DNA from: Chengkuizengella marina
GTDB taxonomy: Bacteria; Bacillota; Bacilli; Paenibacillales; KCTC-33759
NCBI RefSeq assembly: GCF_009910845.1
Contig: NZ_SIJB01000029.1
Coordinates: 175,632 to 239,631, forward strand
Reading direction: 5' to 3'
Length of the DNA: 64,000 bases
The position numbers and the translations under genes were made by a program. The stretch's first letter is position 1. Each line of letters opens with the position of its first letter. Positions 34,947 through 44,376 of the stretch are shown piece by piece. The notes under the pieces were generated by a model. The model was not told where the DNA came from. It saw nothing but the letters and a program-made list of their open reading frames with translations, and ran no database searches.

Positions 34947-34974
34947 TGAAAACGCTTAAAATAAAGCGTTTTCA
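34947..34974. promoter_or_regulatory. Perfect inverted repeat in a divergent promoter region, cre-like half-sites
   Basis: TGAAAACGCTT and AAGCGTTTTCA are perfect 11-bp arms separated by AAAATA. Each arm resembles half of a CcpA/LacI-family operator (TGAAANCGNT). It lies between two divergent genes, so an operator is likelier than a terminator; no T run follows. Confidence 0.45.
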
Positions 34975-35173
34975 AGAGAAAATAAGAGATAACTTAAAAA
35001 AAATTAATAATATTGCAGGAATTTAACGATTTTTGTCGAATTTTATTATAAAATAAATATGCAGACATTATTGTATTCGTAATAATATTCATGAAAGTAC
35101 TGTTAATAAGGTTCTATTTTTATAAATGCTATTCTTTATGTAATGAATGAAAAATGAAGGGGAGTCATTTAAG

Positions 35174-35542
35174 ATGAATTTACGTTCTTTTCAACTATCT
35201 GATTGTGAGAAGGTTACAAACTTATTAAAGGAAGTATTGTCTGATACATGTTTCAAAAAAACAATTAAGGTTTTTTCTAAACAATTGTCTTACGATAGTG
35301 AACTAGTTATTATCGCAGAAAATGATAGTGAGGTTGCTGGCGTTATTATAGGATCGATTGAGAATAAACAAGGTCTGTTCATTTTAGTAGAAGATCCTAG
35401 TTATACACATAATGAAGTTGGAAAGAAAATGGTAAAGAAATTAAGGGAACGTTTTGTACAAAGAAAAGTAAAGGAAATGAATGTCACTATGCATGATATT
35501 CAAATTGAAGAATCTCATCAAATTGACTCAGTCTGTTCATAA
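35174..35542 (+). CDS. GNAT-family N-acetyltransferase
   Basis: A 122-residue single-domain protein. LRSFQLSDCEKVTNLLKEVL is a typical GNAT start, SELVIIAENDSEVAGVIIGSI covers beta strands 2-4, and VEDPSYTHNEVGKKMVKKLR approximates the acetyl-CoA loop, although the usual RGxGxG/A is weakly kept. The ATG at 35174 follows AAGGGGAG by nine bases and is preferred over one at 35147. The substrate is unknown. Confidence 0.75.
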   Translation: MNLRSFQLSDCEKVTNLLKEVLSDTCFKKTIKVFSKQLSYDSELVIIAENDSEVAGVIIGSIENKQGLFILVEDPSYTHNEVGKKMVKKLRERFVQRKVKEMNVTMHDIQIEESHQIDSVCS

Positions 35543-35725
35543 AATAAGAAGTTTATTTGTTTTTCATATTATACCTTAAGAGGTATGAGAAGCTGATAAT
35601 AAAGCATTTTACTTTTTAATGTATGATGTGATAGGATGATTCACTTGACTTCACTTTTTTTTGGATATATGATATGGTCGATTTAGTTATATGATAACCC
35701 AATTTGAAATGAGGGGGGTTATAAG

Positions 35726-36169
35726 ATGAAAGAAGTTACAATATATACAGATGGAGCATGTTCTGGCAATCCTGGCCCTGGAGGTTGGGGTGCTATTTTA
35801 TTATATGGAGAACACCGCAAAGAAATATCAGGAGGAGAGCCAAACACAACCAATAATCGTATGGAGTTGGTTGCAGTTATTGAATCTTTAAAACAATTAA
35901 AATCTCCTTGCAAAGTAAAACTTCATAGTGATTCTGCATATATAGTGAACTGCTTTAAACAAGGTTGGATTGATAATTGGAAAAGAAACGGTTGGAAAAA
36001 TAGTAAGAAACAACCCGTGGAAAATCAAGATTTATGGAAGACACTAGATGGTTTGATGAAAATTCATGATGTAGAGTATATTAAAGTAAAGGGTCATAGT
36101 GATAACGAGTTAAATAACCGCTGTGATTTTTTAGCTGTACAAGCGGCAAAAGAGCAATCTTTGAGGTGA
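35726..36169 (+). CDS. rnhA: Ribonuclease HI
   Basis: Cleaves RNA in RNA-DNA hybrids. A 147-residue type 1 enzyme with all four catalytic acids visible: YTDGACSGNPGPGG, NRMELVAVIE, HSDSAYIVN and NNRCDFLA. A basic handle region (WKRNGWKNSKKQPVEN) is present, as in E. coli RNase HI. The start follows GAGGGGGG. queG begins 7 bp after its stop, so the two are probably cotranscribed. Confidence 0.95.
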   Translation: MKEVTIYTDGACSGNPGPGGWGAILLYGEHRKEISGGEPNTTNNRMELVAVIESLKQLKSPCKVKLHSDSAYIVNCFKQGWIDNWKRNGWKNSKKQPVENQDLWKTLDGLMKIHDVEYIKVKGHSDNELNNRCDFLAVQAAKEQSLR

Positions 36170-36175
36170 AAAGTT

Positions 36176-37351
36176 TTGAAATACTCAGTTGTTAAATCAT
36201 CAAGAAATGATTGGGAACAATTAAAAGATGAGATTATTCAAGCAGCATCCTCACTCGGAATAGATAAGATAGGGTTTGCTTCGGCAGACCCTTTTTTAGA
36301 ATTAAAGCAAATTTTATTAAATCATCGTAATAAAGGACATGAATCTGGTTTTGAAGAACCTGATCTAGATAAAAGAGTTGATCCTAAACTTACTATGGAA
36401 CAACCCCGCTCTATTTTATCCATAGCTATTGCTTATCCTTCAAAGTTGAAAGCCCCACCTAAATCTGAAAAAGGTGCATACAGAGGCATGATCTCCAGAT
36501 CAGCATGGGGAGAAGATTACCATCATGTGCTGAAAAAAAGATTGTTGAAGTTGGAGAATTTTATTAAAGATAGAGTATCTGATGCCAGACTTGAAAGTAT
36601 GGTGGATACAGGGGTTTTAGTTGATAGGGCAGTAGCTGAGCGTGCTGGTTTAGGCTGGGTAGGTAAGAACTGCGCTGTTATTACACCTGAGTTTGGTTCT
36701 TGGGTATATCTTGGAGAAATGATTACTAACATACCATTTAGTCCTGATCAGGAAGTAACAGAAGAGTGTGGAGATTGTACGATATGTATTGATGCTTGTC
36801 CTACAGATGCTCTTGTAGGCCCAGGTCAATTAAATTCAAATCGGTGTATATCATTTGTAACGCAAACGAAAGGGTTTGTAGATGACGAATTAAAGGAAAA
36901 GATAGGTAATCGTCTGTATGGCTGTGATACATGTCAAATCGTTTGTCCTAAAAATAAAGGGAAACATTTTACTCATCAAACAGAGTTTCAACCAGATCCA
37001 GAGATTGTGAAACCACTTCTTAAACCATTATTATCATTAAGTAATCGTGAATTTAAAGAAAAGTACGGATTTAGCGCTGCAGCTTGGAGAGGTAAAAAAC
37101 CCATTCAACGAAACGCAATTACTGCATTAGGTGTCTTTAAAGATCAAAGTGCAATTCCTGTATTAAAAGAGCTGCTTTTCAAAGATCAGAGACCAGAAAT
37201 AAGAGAAGCTGCAGCATGGTCATTGGGTAAAATCAATACAGAAGAGGCACTTGAAGTAATTAAGCAAGGAATTTCTCAAGAAAAAAACGAAGTTGTATTA
37301 GACTCACTGGCAAAAGCAGAACAACGTATTACGAATTCAGAGTCGTTATAA
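36176..37351 (+). CDS. queG: Epoxyqueuosine reductase
   Basis: Last step of queuosine tRNA modification, a cobalamin-dependent reduction. A 391-residue protein with the two ferredoxin-type clusters CGDCTICIDACP and CDTCQIVCP, the catalytic-Asp region LVDRAVAERAGLGWVGKN, and C-terminal HEAT-like repeats (EIREAAAWSLGKI) present in the Bacillales form. The start is TTG, behind TGAGGTG that overlaps the end of rnhA. Confidence 0.93.
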   Translation: MKYSVVKSSRNDWEQLKDEIIQAASSLGIDKIGFASADPFLELKQILLNHRNKGHESGFEEPDLDKRVDPKLTMEQPRSILSIAIAYPSKLKAPPKSEKGAYRGMISRSAWGEDYHHVLKKRLLKLENFIKDRVSDARLESMVDTGVLVDRAVAERAGLGWVGKNCAVITPEFGSWVYLGEMITNIPFSPDQEVTEECGDCTICIDACPTDALVGPGQLNSNRCISFVTQTKGFVDDELKEKIGNRLYGCDTCQIVCPKNKGKHFTHQTEFQPDPEIVKPLLKPLLSLSNREFKEKYGFSAAAWRGKKPIQRNAITALGVFKDQSAIPVLKELLFKDQRPEIREAAAWSLGKINTEEALEVIKQGISQEKNEVVLDSLAKAEQRITNSESL

Positions 37352-37435
37352 ATTTGACGAATTCACATGAATCAAGTAAAGTGTATTATGGTTGATTGGA
37401 GTTTGATTGGATAAATATTGACGAGGTGAATATGT

Positions 37436-37645
37436 ATGGCAGATGTTATTATTCCAATTGTGACCCTTATTGTAGGTCTTATAATAGGTTTTTTTGTTGG
37501 TGTATTTTATTTAAGAAAGCAACTCGAAAAAATGCAAAATAATCCAGACATGCTTAAGGAAATGGCAAAGAAGATGGGTTATAATGTAAATAATCAGCAA
37601 ATGAATCAAATGCAGAAAATGATGAAAAATAAAAAGTTTAGATAA
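37436..37645 (+). CDS. yneF: YneF/UPF0154 family membrane protein
   Basis: A 69-residue protein with one N-terminal membrane helix (IIPIVTLIVGLIIGFFVGVFYL) and a hydrophilic tail rich in Met, Gln and Lys. NPDMLKEMAKKMG is the conserved UPF0154 motif. The function is unknown. It lies 32 bp upstream of folE and starts just after GACGAGGTG. Confidence 0.88.
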   Translation: MADVIIPIVTLIVGLIIGFFVGVFYLRKQLEKMQNNPDMLKEMAKKMGYNVNNQQMNQMQKMMKNKKFR

Positions 37646-37677
37646 ATTGTATTGAGTTAAGAAAAGAGGAATTTATC

Positions 37678-38271
37678 ATGGCAGGTTTTAAAGATTATAA
37701 AAATGACCTAGTAAGTGATAATAGAAAAATAATAGAGGATCATATCAGAGAAATCTTAAAACTTATTGGGGAAGATGTGGAACGAGAAGGATTGTTAGAT
37801 ACCCCAGCTCGTGTGACACGTATGTATGAAGAAATTTTCTCAGGTTACAATGTTGATCCGCGGAAAATCTTAGATGTTACCTTTGATGAAGATCATGAGG
37901 AGTTAGTCATAGTCAAGGATATTGTGTACTATAGTCAGTGTGAGCACCACATGGCACCGTTTTTTGGTAAAATCCATATCGGTTATATTCCAAAAGGAAA
38001 AATAGCTGGTCTAAGTAAATTTGCTAGATTAGTGGATGCAGTTACACGTAAGTTACAGGTACAAGAGCGTATAACATCAGAGATTGCTGATATCATGGTA
38101 GAGGTTTTAGATCCTCAAGCTGTTATGGTCATCGTTGAAGGAGAACATTTGTGTATGTGTTCCAGAGGTGTGAAAAAGTACGGTAGTAATACCATCACTT
38201 CAGCTATGCGTGGTGCATTTTTAAATGACCCAGCATCTAGAGCTGAATGTCTCTCTCTTTTAAAAGATTAA
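37678..38271 (+). CDS. folE: GTP cyclohydrolase I
   Basis: Converts GTP to dihydroneopterin triphosphate for folate synthesis. 197 residues; zinc ligands in YYSQCEHHMAPF and MCSRGV, and RLQVQERIT-type motif (KLQVQERITSEIAD). The start follows AAGAGGAATTT. A strong terminator closes the unit. The first step of queuosine synthesis also uses this enzyme, which may be why queG is nearby. Confidence 0.95.
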   Translation: MAGFKDYKNDLVSDNRKIIEDHIREILKLIGEDVEREGLLDTPARVTRMYEEIFSGYNVDPRKILDVTFDEDHEELVIVKDIVYYSQCEHHMAPFFGKIHIGYIPKGKIAGLSKFARLVDAVTRKLQVQERITSEIADIMVEVLDPQAVMVIVEGEHLCMCSRGVKKYGSNTITSAMRGAFLNDPASRAECLSLLKD

Positions 38272-38292
38272 GAAAATGATAATGGAATTTAA

Positions 38293-38321
38293 AACACCAG
38301 TTCATGAACTGGTGTTTTTTT
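38293..38321 (+). terminator. Terminator after folE
   Basis: ACACCAGTTC/GAACTGGTGT is a perfect 10-bp stem with a two-base AT centre, followed by seven T. Confidence 0.9.
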
Positions 38322-38464
38322 GTTAATATAGACTCAGGTATCTTAAAAAATGGGTTAATCCAAAGCAGGTATTGATAGAATTGCTTATATTCGGTTTTTA
38401 GTATCATTAAAAAGTACTAATGAATTTTTATAATTTATTACTTGAAAGAAAAAGAGGTAGAATT

Positions 38465-39316
38465 GTGGACTATATTGAAAACCTCTCAAAAACAATTATT
38501 TTCATAGAAGATAATTTAACAAACAAAATAACAATTGAACAAATTAGTAAACAAAGTGGTTATTCCAAGTTTCACTTTCAAAGACTATTTCATCAAGTGG
38601 TTGGGGAAACAGTAGCTCAATATATTATGAATCGAAGATTAACTGAAGCAGCTAAAAAATTAGTCAGTGATACTACAAGTATAATAGATGTTGCTTTTGA
38701 ATTCGGTTACGACTCCCATGAAGTTTTTACAAGAGCTTTTAAAAGAAGATTTAAAGTCAGCCCATATCAATTTAGACAAATCAGGATAACAACGGAATAC
38801 CTCTATAAAAAACCGATCAATACGCAATACTTAACAAATAAAAACTTTAATTTATTAGATGATATAGAGGAAGTATCATTTGAAAATATGTTACTTAGTG
38901 GTTACCAGACTGCAAATGGTTCAAGGGAAGAGATCTTATCAAGCTGGTCAAAACTACGTGGGAACATAACTGCAATCGATGAGAGGGATTTTAATGCCTA
39001 TGGAGTCATTCAATATCCAGATACTTTTGGTTTAGAGATTGATTTCACATATCTTGCAGCAGTTAAGTCCGTTCATTTAAAAAACCATAATGATCCGGAT
39101 TTGAAGTCAGTGAGTTTGCCTAATAGTAAGTACATCGTTTTTTCACATAGAGGATCAACTAAGGATTTGCCCTTATCTTATGAATATATTTATGGGGTAT
39201 GGTTATCAAAGTCAAAGTATGTAGTAAGTAGTTCTTATGATTTTGAAAGATATCATTCATTTGCAGATCGATCAAATCCAGTGATTGAAATTTGCATACC
39301 TGTTCAAAAAGTATAG
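38465..39316 (+). CDS. AraC-family regulator with GyrI-like effector domain
   Basis: A 283-residue regulator. The N-terminal AraC DNA-binding domain has two helix-turn-helix units (ITIEQISKQSGYSKFHFQRL and IIDVAFEFGYDSHEVFTRAF, then FKVSPYQFR). Residues from about 140 on resemble the GyrI-like/effector-binding domain found in Rob and in multidrug regulators. GTG at 38465 behind AGAGGTAG is preferred over an upstream ATG that lacks a ribosome site. The next gene, an amidase 63 bp downstream, may be a target. Confidence 0.85.
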   Translation: MDYIENLSKTIIFIEDNLTNKITIEQISKQSGYSKFHFQRLFHQVVGETVAQYIMNRRLTEAAKKLVSDTTSIIDVAFEFGYDSHEVFTRAFKRRFKVSPYQFRQIRITTEYLYKKPINTQYLTNKNFNLLDDIEEVSFENMLLSGYQTANGSREEILSSWSKLRGNITAIDERDFNAYGVIQYPDTFGLEIDFTYLAAVKSVHLKNHNDPDLKSVSLPNSKYIVFSHRGSTKDLPLSYEYIYGVWLSKSKYVVSSSYDFERYHSFADRSNPVIEICIPVQKV

Positions 39317-39379
39317 CACTAATCATCAAGTTTTTATATCTTTTCTCCTGTATCTTTAAATATGAAGGGAGAGATGATC

Positions 39380-40867
39380 ATGAAACAAGATGATTTTTTA
39401 TTTTATTCTGCTACAAAAATTGCCGAATTAATTCGAAGAGGAGAGTTGACTTCAGAGCAGGTGACAAGCGCACTAATTCAAAGGATTCACACATATGATC
39501 AAAAAGTAAATGCAGTTGTGAACAAGGATTTAGAAAAACTAATAAATGATGCAAAGAGAGCGGATAGGGAACTGAATAAGGGTATAGTTCGTGGACCACT
39601 TCACGGAGTTCCCATCACAATAAAAGAATCTTATGCCATCAAAGGTATGAAAACAACAATTGGGTATACTCCTTTCAAAGAATATACTACTGAATATGAT
39701 GCTACTGTTGTACGTCGTTTAAAGGAAGCTGGAGCGCTCATTATAGGTAAAACAAATGTGCCACCACTGTTGATGGATTTACAAACCGATAATGAGATTT
39801 ATGGAAGAACAAATAATCCTTGGGATTTGAATCGTACACCCGGAGGGAGCAGTGGTGGTGGAGCTGCAGCAGTTGCTGCATGTTTTAGTTACTTAGATAT
39901 AGGAAGTGATATAGGTGGCTCATTAAGAATACCTGCTCATTATTGTGGTGTGTATAGTTTGAAGCCCACAGAACATTCAGTTTCAGCATTCGGACATTTT
40001 CCTATGCCGAAAAAGTCAAAACCCCCTGAATATCGCTCATCAAGACACCTTGCTTGTTATGGCCCTTTAGCAAGGTCTATTGATGATTTAATTTTAGCTT
40101 ATTCCACAATAACTGGTTCCGATCTAAATGATATGAAAGTGCCTCCTCTAAACAATCACAAAATAGAAAAGTTAAATTTAAGCAATTTTAAAATCGCTTG
40201 GATGGATCAGCTTGAAGAAGTTCCTGCTGACAGGGAAGTTATAGATTATATTCATAGATACGTAGAAAAGCTTAAATCGCTTGGTATACAAACTGTAAAA
40301 ATAGAGCAGTTTCCAGTGAGTACAAACAAAGTTTGGCAAACATGGGGGAAAATGATTGATGCAGAGTTGAATTCAGGTAAACCATCACTTATAAGGGGAA
40401 TTGAGCACTTCTTTACAAGAAATCTTCAGAAAAAATATCCAACTTCAAGTAAATTAATACCTCTAACTTTTAAAAATTATATGAGAACTTTAACACAGAG
40501 GGAAGATCTTATTTCATCATTTGAAGCGTTCATGCAATCGTATGAAATGTTTATTTTGCCAGTTAGTGTTACGGCAGCTTTTCCACATATTAAAAAAGAC
40601 AAACTAATAGGATATCAGCCAATTTATAAAAACCCAGTGTATGTCGATGATAAACCGATGAACTATTGGCAGGCGACTGGAGCCTATACAAATTTATTTA
40701 ATGTATTAGCTAATCCAGTTGTAACCATACCTATTGGATTAAATAAAGATAATATGCCCGTAGGAGTACAGTGTGTCGGAAAGAGATGGGATGACTTCAA
40801 GTTACTACACACTGTGAATCAGATCGTCAATGAATTGAATATGGATGTTCCAAAAGTGCCATTTTAG
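39380..40867 (+). CDS. Amidase signature family hydrolase
   Basis: A 495-residue cytosolic amidase. The Ser-cis-Ser-Lys triad is present: Lys in ITIKESYA, cis-Ser in PGGSSGGGAAA, nucleophile Ser in GSDIGGSLRIPAH. The C-terminus (NPVVTIPIGLNKDNMPVGVQ) is typical. It is not clearly GatA, since no gatB or gatC is adjacent. The ATG at 39380 follows GGGAGAG and is chosen over an ATG 18 bp upstream. The substrate is unknown. Confidence 0.88.
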   Translation: MKQDDFLFYSATKIAELIRRGELTSEQVTSALIQRIHTYDQKVNAVVNKDLEKLINDAKRADRELNKGIVRGPLHGVPITIKESYAIKGMKTTIGYTPFKEYTTEYDATVVRRLKEAGALIIGKTNVPPLLMDLQTDNEIYGRTNNPWDLNRTPGGSSGGGAAAVAACFSYLDIGSDIGGSLRIPAHYCGVYSLKPTEHSVSAFGHFPMPKKSKPPEYRSSRHLACYGPLARSIDDLILAYSTITGSDLNDMKVPPLNNHKIEKLNLSNFKIAWMDQLEEVPADREVIDYIHRYVEKLKSLGIQTVKIEQFPVSTNKVWQTWGKMIDAELNSGKPSLIRGIEHFFTRNLQKKYPTSSKLIPLTFKNYMRTLTQREDLISSFEAFMQSYEMFILPVSVTAAFPHIKKDKLIGYQPIYKNPVYVDDKPMNYWQATGAYTNLFNVLANPVVTIPIGLNKDNMPVGVQCVGKRWDDFKLLHTVNQIVNELNMDVPKVPF

Positions 40868-41025
40868 AACATATTTTAAACTTATTAATAGTCGAGATCT
40901 AATAAGATGGCTGTATTTTATGTAGTAAGTCTTAGTTCAGTTGTAATCAACTAATATCTACTGATACAATACTATTTAGTATAGAAAATAGCATTGAAAA
41001 GACTCAAGAAATAGGTGGTACAGAT

Positions 41026-43002
41026 TTGTTAAATTCATTTAATAGAAGAAATATTGGAATTTTTGCACATATAGATGCTGGAAAAACAACTACAACAGAA
41101 CAGATGTTATTTAAGGGGGGGCAAATTCGCTCCCTTGGAAGTGTAGATACAGGAACAGCACAGACGGATTGGTTGGATGTTGAAAGAGAACGCGGTATTT
41201 CGGTGCTTGCGGCGACAATAGAGTTAATATGGAGAAATACTTTTATTAATATTGTGGATACTCCGGAACACGTTGATTTTTTGTCAGAGGTAGAAAGAAG
41301 CTTACGAGTGATGGACGGAGCTATACTTATCATATCTGCAGTTGAAGGTGTTCAGCCTCAAACAGAGGTTATTTGGCATGCTCTTCGTAAACTTAACATT
41401 CCAACTTTGATTTATATTAACAAAATAGATCGGATAGGGGCTGATCCTAATCGAGTGATTAAGAATATTCATCATGAGTTATCAACAACTGCTGTTCCGA
41501 TACAAAATATTCAGGGGGTAGAAGAGTCTTTTGAAGGTGTTTGTTTTTGGCATGAACAAGAACAGGTGTCTGAACAACCTCTTTATGATCAAATTGTAGA
41601 AGTCGTTTCAGAACACGATGACTCCGTTTTAAATCAGTATTTAGAAGGTGAACATATATCAAACGAACAGCTTAAGGAGAAATTATCTTTATTATCAAAA
41701 GATGGGCAGGTCTTTCCCGTATTATTTGGTGCTTCAAATAAAGGAATAGGAATCCAGGAGCTTATGGATGCCATGATTGATTACCTCCCGCATCCTGAAG
41801 GATTAAAGGATGCTCCTTTGTCTGGGATTGTATTTAAAATCGATAGAGATCATAAGTTAGGAAGGCTGGCTTATGTCAGGTTGTATCAAGGCAGTATTCA
41901 AAATAGAGATTCAATTTATAATGTTACACAAGCTATTGAAGAGAAAGTAACACAAATCCGGAAAATCCATGGCAATAAAAGTGAAGACTTGGGAGAGCTC
42001 CATGCAGGAGATATTGCTGCACTTAGCGGTTTGAGTCATGTAAAGATTGGAGATATATTAGGCAGTGCTTAAGGTGTTCCTTTACACCCTCACATGGCTA
42101 TTCCTCTTTTGACAGTAAAAGTAGAATGGGGGGAAGAAGAGGAATATCCAGCTGTTGTTAAAGCATTGCAAGAATTGTCTGATGAGGATCCACTATTAAA
42201 TTTGCAGTGGCATCAAGAGGATAGAGAACTTCATATTAAAGTAATGGGGAAAATTCAACTTGAAATCCTAACAAGTTTAATAAAAAGCCGTTTTCAGCTA
42301 AATGTCAAATTTGGACAGCCGTCTGTAATATACAAGGAGACACCAAAACAAATAGGACAAGGAATTATTCGTTATACGATGCCAAAACCTTGTTGGGCAG
42401 TATTACGATTTAAAATTGAACCTGGTGAGAGAGGGAGTGGGGTGACTTATCATTCTATTGTACGTAAAGAAGATTTGTTAGAGCGCTATCAGAATGAGGT
42501 GTCTCGGAGAGTTCCCGAAGCATTGGAACAAGGGTTGTACGGATGGAATGTAGTAGACTTAAAAATCACATTAATAGAAGGGGAGCATCATGCAGTTCAT
42601 ACTCATCCACTCGATTTCGCTGTAGCTACACCTATGGGAATTATGAATGGTTTGAATCAAACGGGAACGAAGTTGTTGGAACCGATGTTGAACTTTAGAA
42701 TATCTGTTCCTGAACAATTTGGAGGAAAGATTCTTCATGATCTGTCTCAGATGAGAGCAACATTTGATTCACCGATGCAGCAAGAAGATCGATTGATTGT
42801 AGAAGGAATCATACCATTGTCTACTTCGATGGAATATTCCGTTGAACTTGCTTCTTTAACAAAAGGAAGGGGAACAATGACAACCTTTTTTCACGGTTAT
42901 CAGGAATGTCCAGAAGGGGTGTTGGTTACTAGAGAAAGAAGAGGTATTAACCCCTTGGATCAGTCCAAATATATATTAAGTGTTCGTAAGGCACTTTCAT
43001 AG
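41026..43002 (+). pseudogene. Tet(M)/EF-G-like ribosomal-protection GTPase interrupted by an in-frame stop
   Basis: Reads as one 658-codon frame split by a single TAA at codon 349. The N-terminal half has GIFAHIDAGKTTTTEQ (P-loop) and INKID (G4). The second half continues in the same frame with EF-G domains III-V and a Tet(M)-like C-terminus (GRGTMTTFFHGYQECPEG). Removing the stop joins the halves seamlessly, and CAA to TAA would explain it. In addition, the G3 motif DTPGH reads DTPEH: Gly81 is Glu, which should harm GTPase function. The start is TTG behind AGGTGG. The second half has an ATG 21 bp after the stop but no well-spaced ribosome site. Decay is the simplest view; sequencing error could explain the stop. 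Confidence 0.8.
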
Positions 43003-43011
43003 TTGCAGATT

Positions 43012-44139
43012 TCAGTATGCCACCCATTTCAACCTTCTAGCTTGTGCAAAACGTTCATTCACATGCTCCCAATTCACCACATTCCACCAAGCATCAACAT
43101 ACTCTGGTCGATTGTTCATGTATTTCAAGTAATAGGCATGTTCCCACACATCTAATACAAGCAATGGGATAACATCCCATTGTGATAGATTTTGGTGTTT
43201 TTCTGCTTGTAAAATTTCTAGTCGATGACTTCTTGGACTCCACACTAAAATAGCCCAACCTCCCCCTTCAACATTATTAGCAGCTGCGGAAAATTGTTTT
43301 TTGAATTCATCAAAGCTGCCAAAATCTTTCGTGATTTGCTTACTAATTGCCCCGGAAGCATCCCCCCCACCTTCTGGGGACATGATATTCCAAAAGATGG
43401 TATGTAGATAATGACCGGCCCCGTTAAAAGCTAACTCTCTTTCCCAATGTTTAATTAAAGAGAAATCGTTTGATTGTCTAGCTTTTTCTAATTGTATTTC
43501 AGCATTGTTTAAACCATTTACATAAGCTAAATGATGTTTATCATGGTGTATTTTCATTGTTTCTTCATCTATATATGGCTCCAATGCATCATACGAATAA
43601 GGTAGAGGAGGTAAAGTATGCTTTCCGATTGGAACTGGCTGTTCTGTTATTACACTTTCTTCTTCTTGTGAGTCTGTTGAGATTCGAACTGACTCATTCG
43701 TATTATCCATTTGAGAATCAGTTGGAGTTAGTAAATATCCGTTAAGTACTCCTAAGAAATAGTCAGATTCGCGAATAATATGTAACATGACAGTAACGAG
43801 CGTTTGATTGGTTTTAATTACTTCACTTTGATCCATCATTTGATATAACTGTTTAATGAATTGCTGTGATTGTGTAATACTGCTCTCAATAAATTGCTCC
43901 ATATGTTCTAATTTATGGTTTTGGTTTTGTGATCGGATAATAGATTCGATCCATTGTTGAGCTGCACTTTCCATCTTAGCAAAGACGATTTCCCATTCCT
44001 GAAGTAGTTTGACATACTGTTCCTCTAAATCAGGAGCGAGTTCACGTATAACAACCGTATGTTCCTTTTCTTGCATTTTCCAAAAACGAATTTCCTCTAA
44101 AATTCGAAGTGGCATTAAACTGCCATACACTTTAAGCAT
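43012..44139 (-). CDS. Superoxide dismutase fused to an N-terminal DUF2935-like helical domain
   Basis: 375 residues. Residues about 10-135 are helical with FWKMQEKEHTVVIREL and ESDYFLGVLNGYL, resembling DUF2935 (ferritin-like four-helix bundle, possible metal site). A Ser/Asp/Gln-rich linker (about 138-172) leads to a complete Mn/Fe dismutase domain with His198 of KIHHDKHH, AGHYLHTIFW and [12 protein letters not shown]. All four metal ligands appear intact. No signal peptide is visible. Similar long dismutases (SodF-like) occur in Bacillales; a spore or surface role has been suggested for some. It is convergent with the GTPase gene, 9 bp apart. Confidence 0.87.
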   Translation of the reverse strand: MLKVYGSLMPLRILEEIRFWKMQEKEHTVVIRELAPDLEEQYVKLLQEWEIVFAKMESAAQQWIESIIRSQNQNHKLEHMEQFIESSITQSQQFIKQLYQMMDQSEVIKTNQTLVTVMLHIIRESDYFLGVLNGYLLTPTDSQMDNTNESVRISTDSQEEESVITEQPVPIGKHTLPPLPYSYDALEPYIDEETMKIHHDKHHLAYVNGLNNAEIQLEKARQSNDFSLIKHWERELAFNGAGHYLHTIFWNIMSPEGGGDASGAISKQITKDFGSFDEFKKQFSAAANNVEGGGWAILVWSPRSHRLEILQAEKHQNLSQWDVIPLLVLDVWEHAYYLKYMNNRPEYVDAWWNVVNWEHVNERFAQARRLKWVAY

Positions 44140-44376
44140 AAAGTTTTCCCCCTATAAAATAGAAAAAAGCTTGTTCAATAGTGATCAATCGTGATGACCT
44201 GCCTTTTTAAAAAAAAGGTTGTATGTGAAATCATATGAAGAAAAAAAGAAAACTATGTCTATAAAGAGCACTCTCCTCTTTTATAACAGTCGTTACATCT
44301 ATATTGAATGTATATATTTAACGTCATTTCTCTAAAACATTTTGAATACTTATATAAAAAAAGAGGAGGGTACTTT

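Noticed and set aside
41026..43002. Two separate genes (348 aa and 302 aa)
   Set aside because: Both parts are in the same frame, the peptide between them continues naturally, and together they have the length of one Tet(M)-like protein; the second ATG lacks a well-placed ribosome site.
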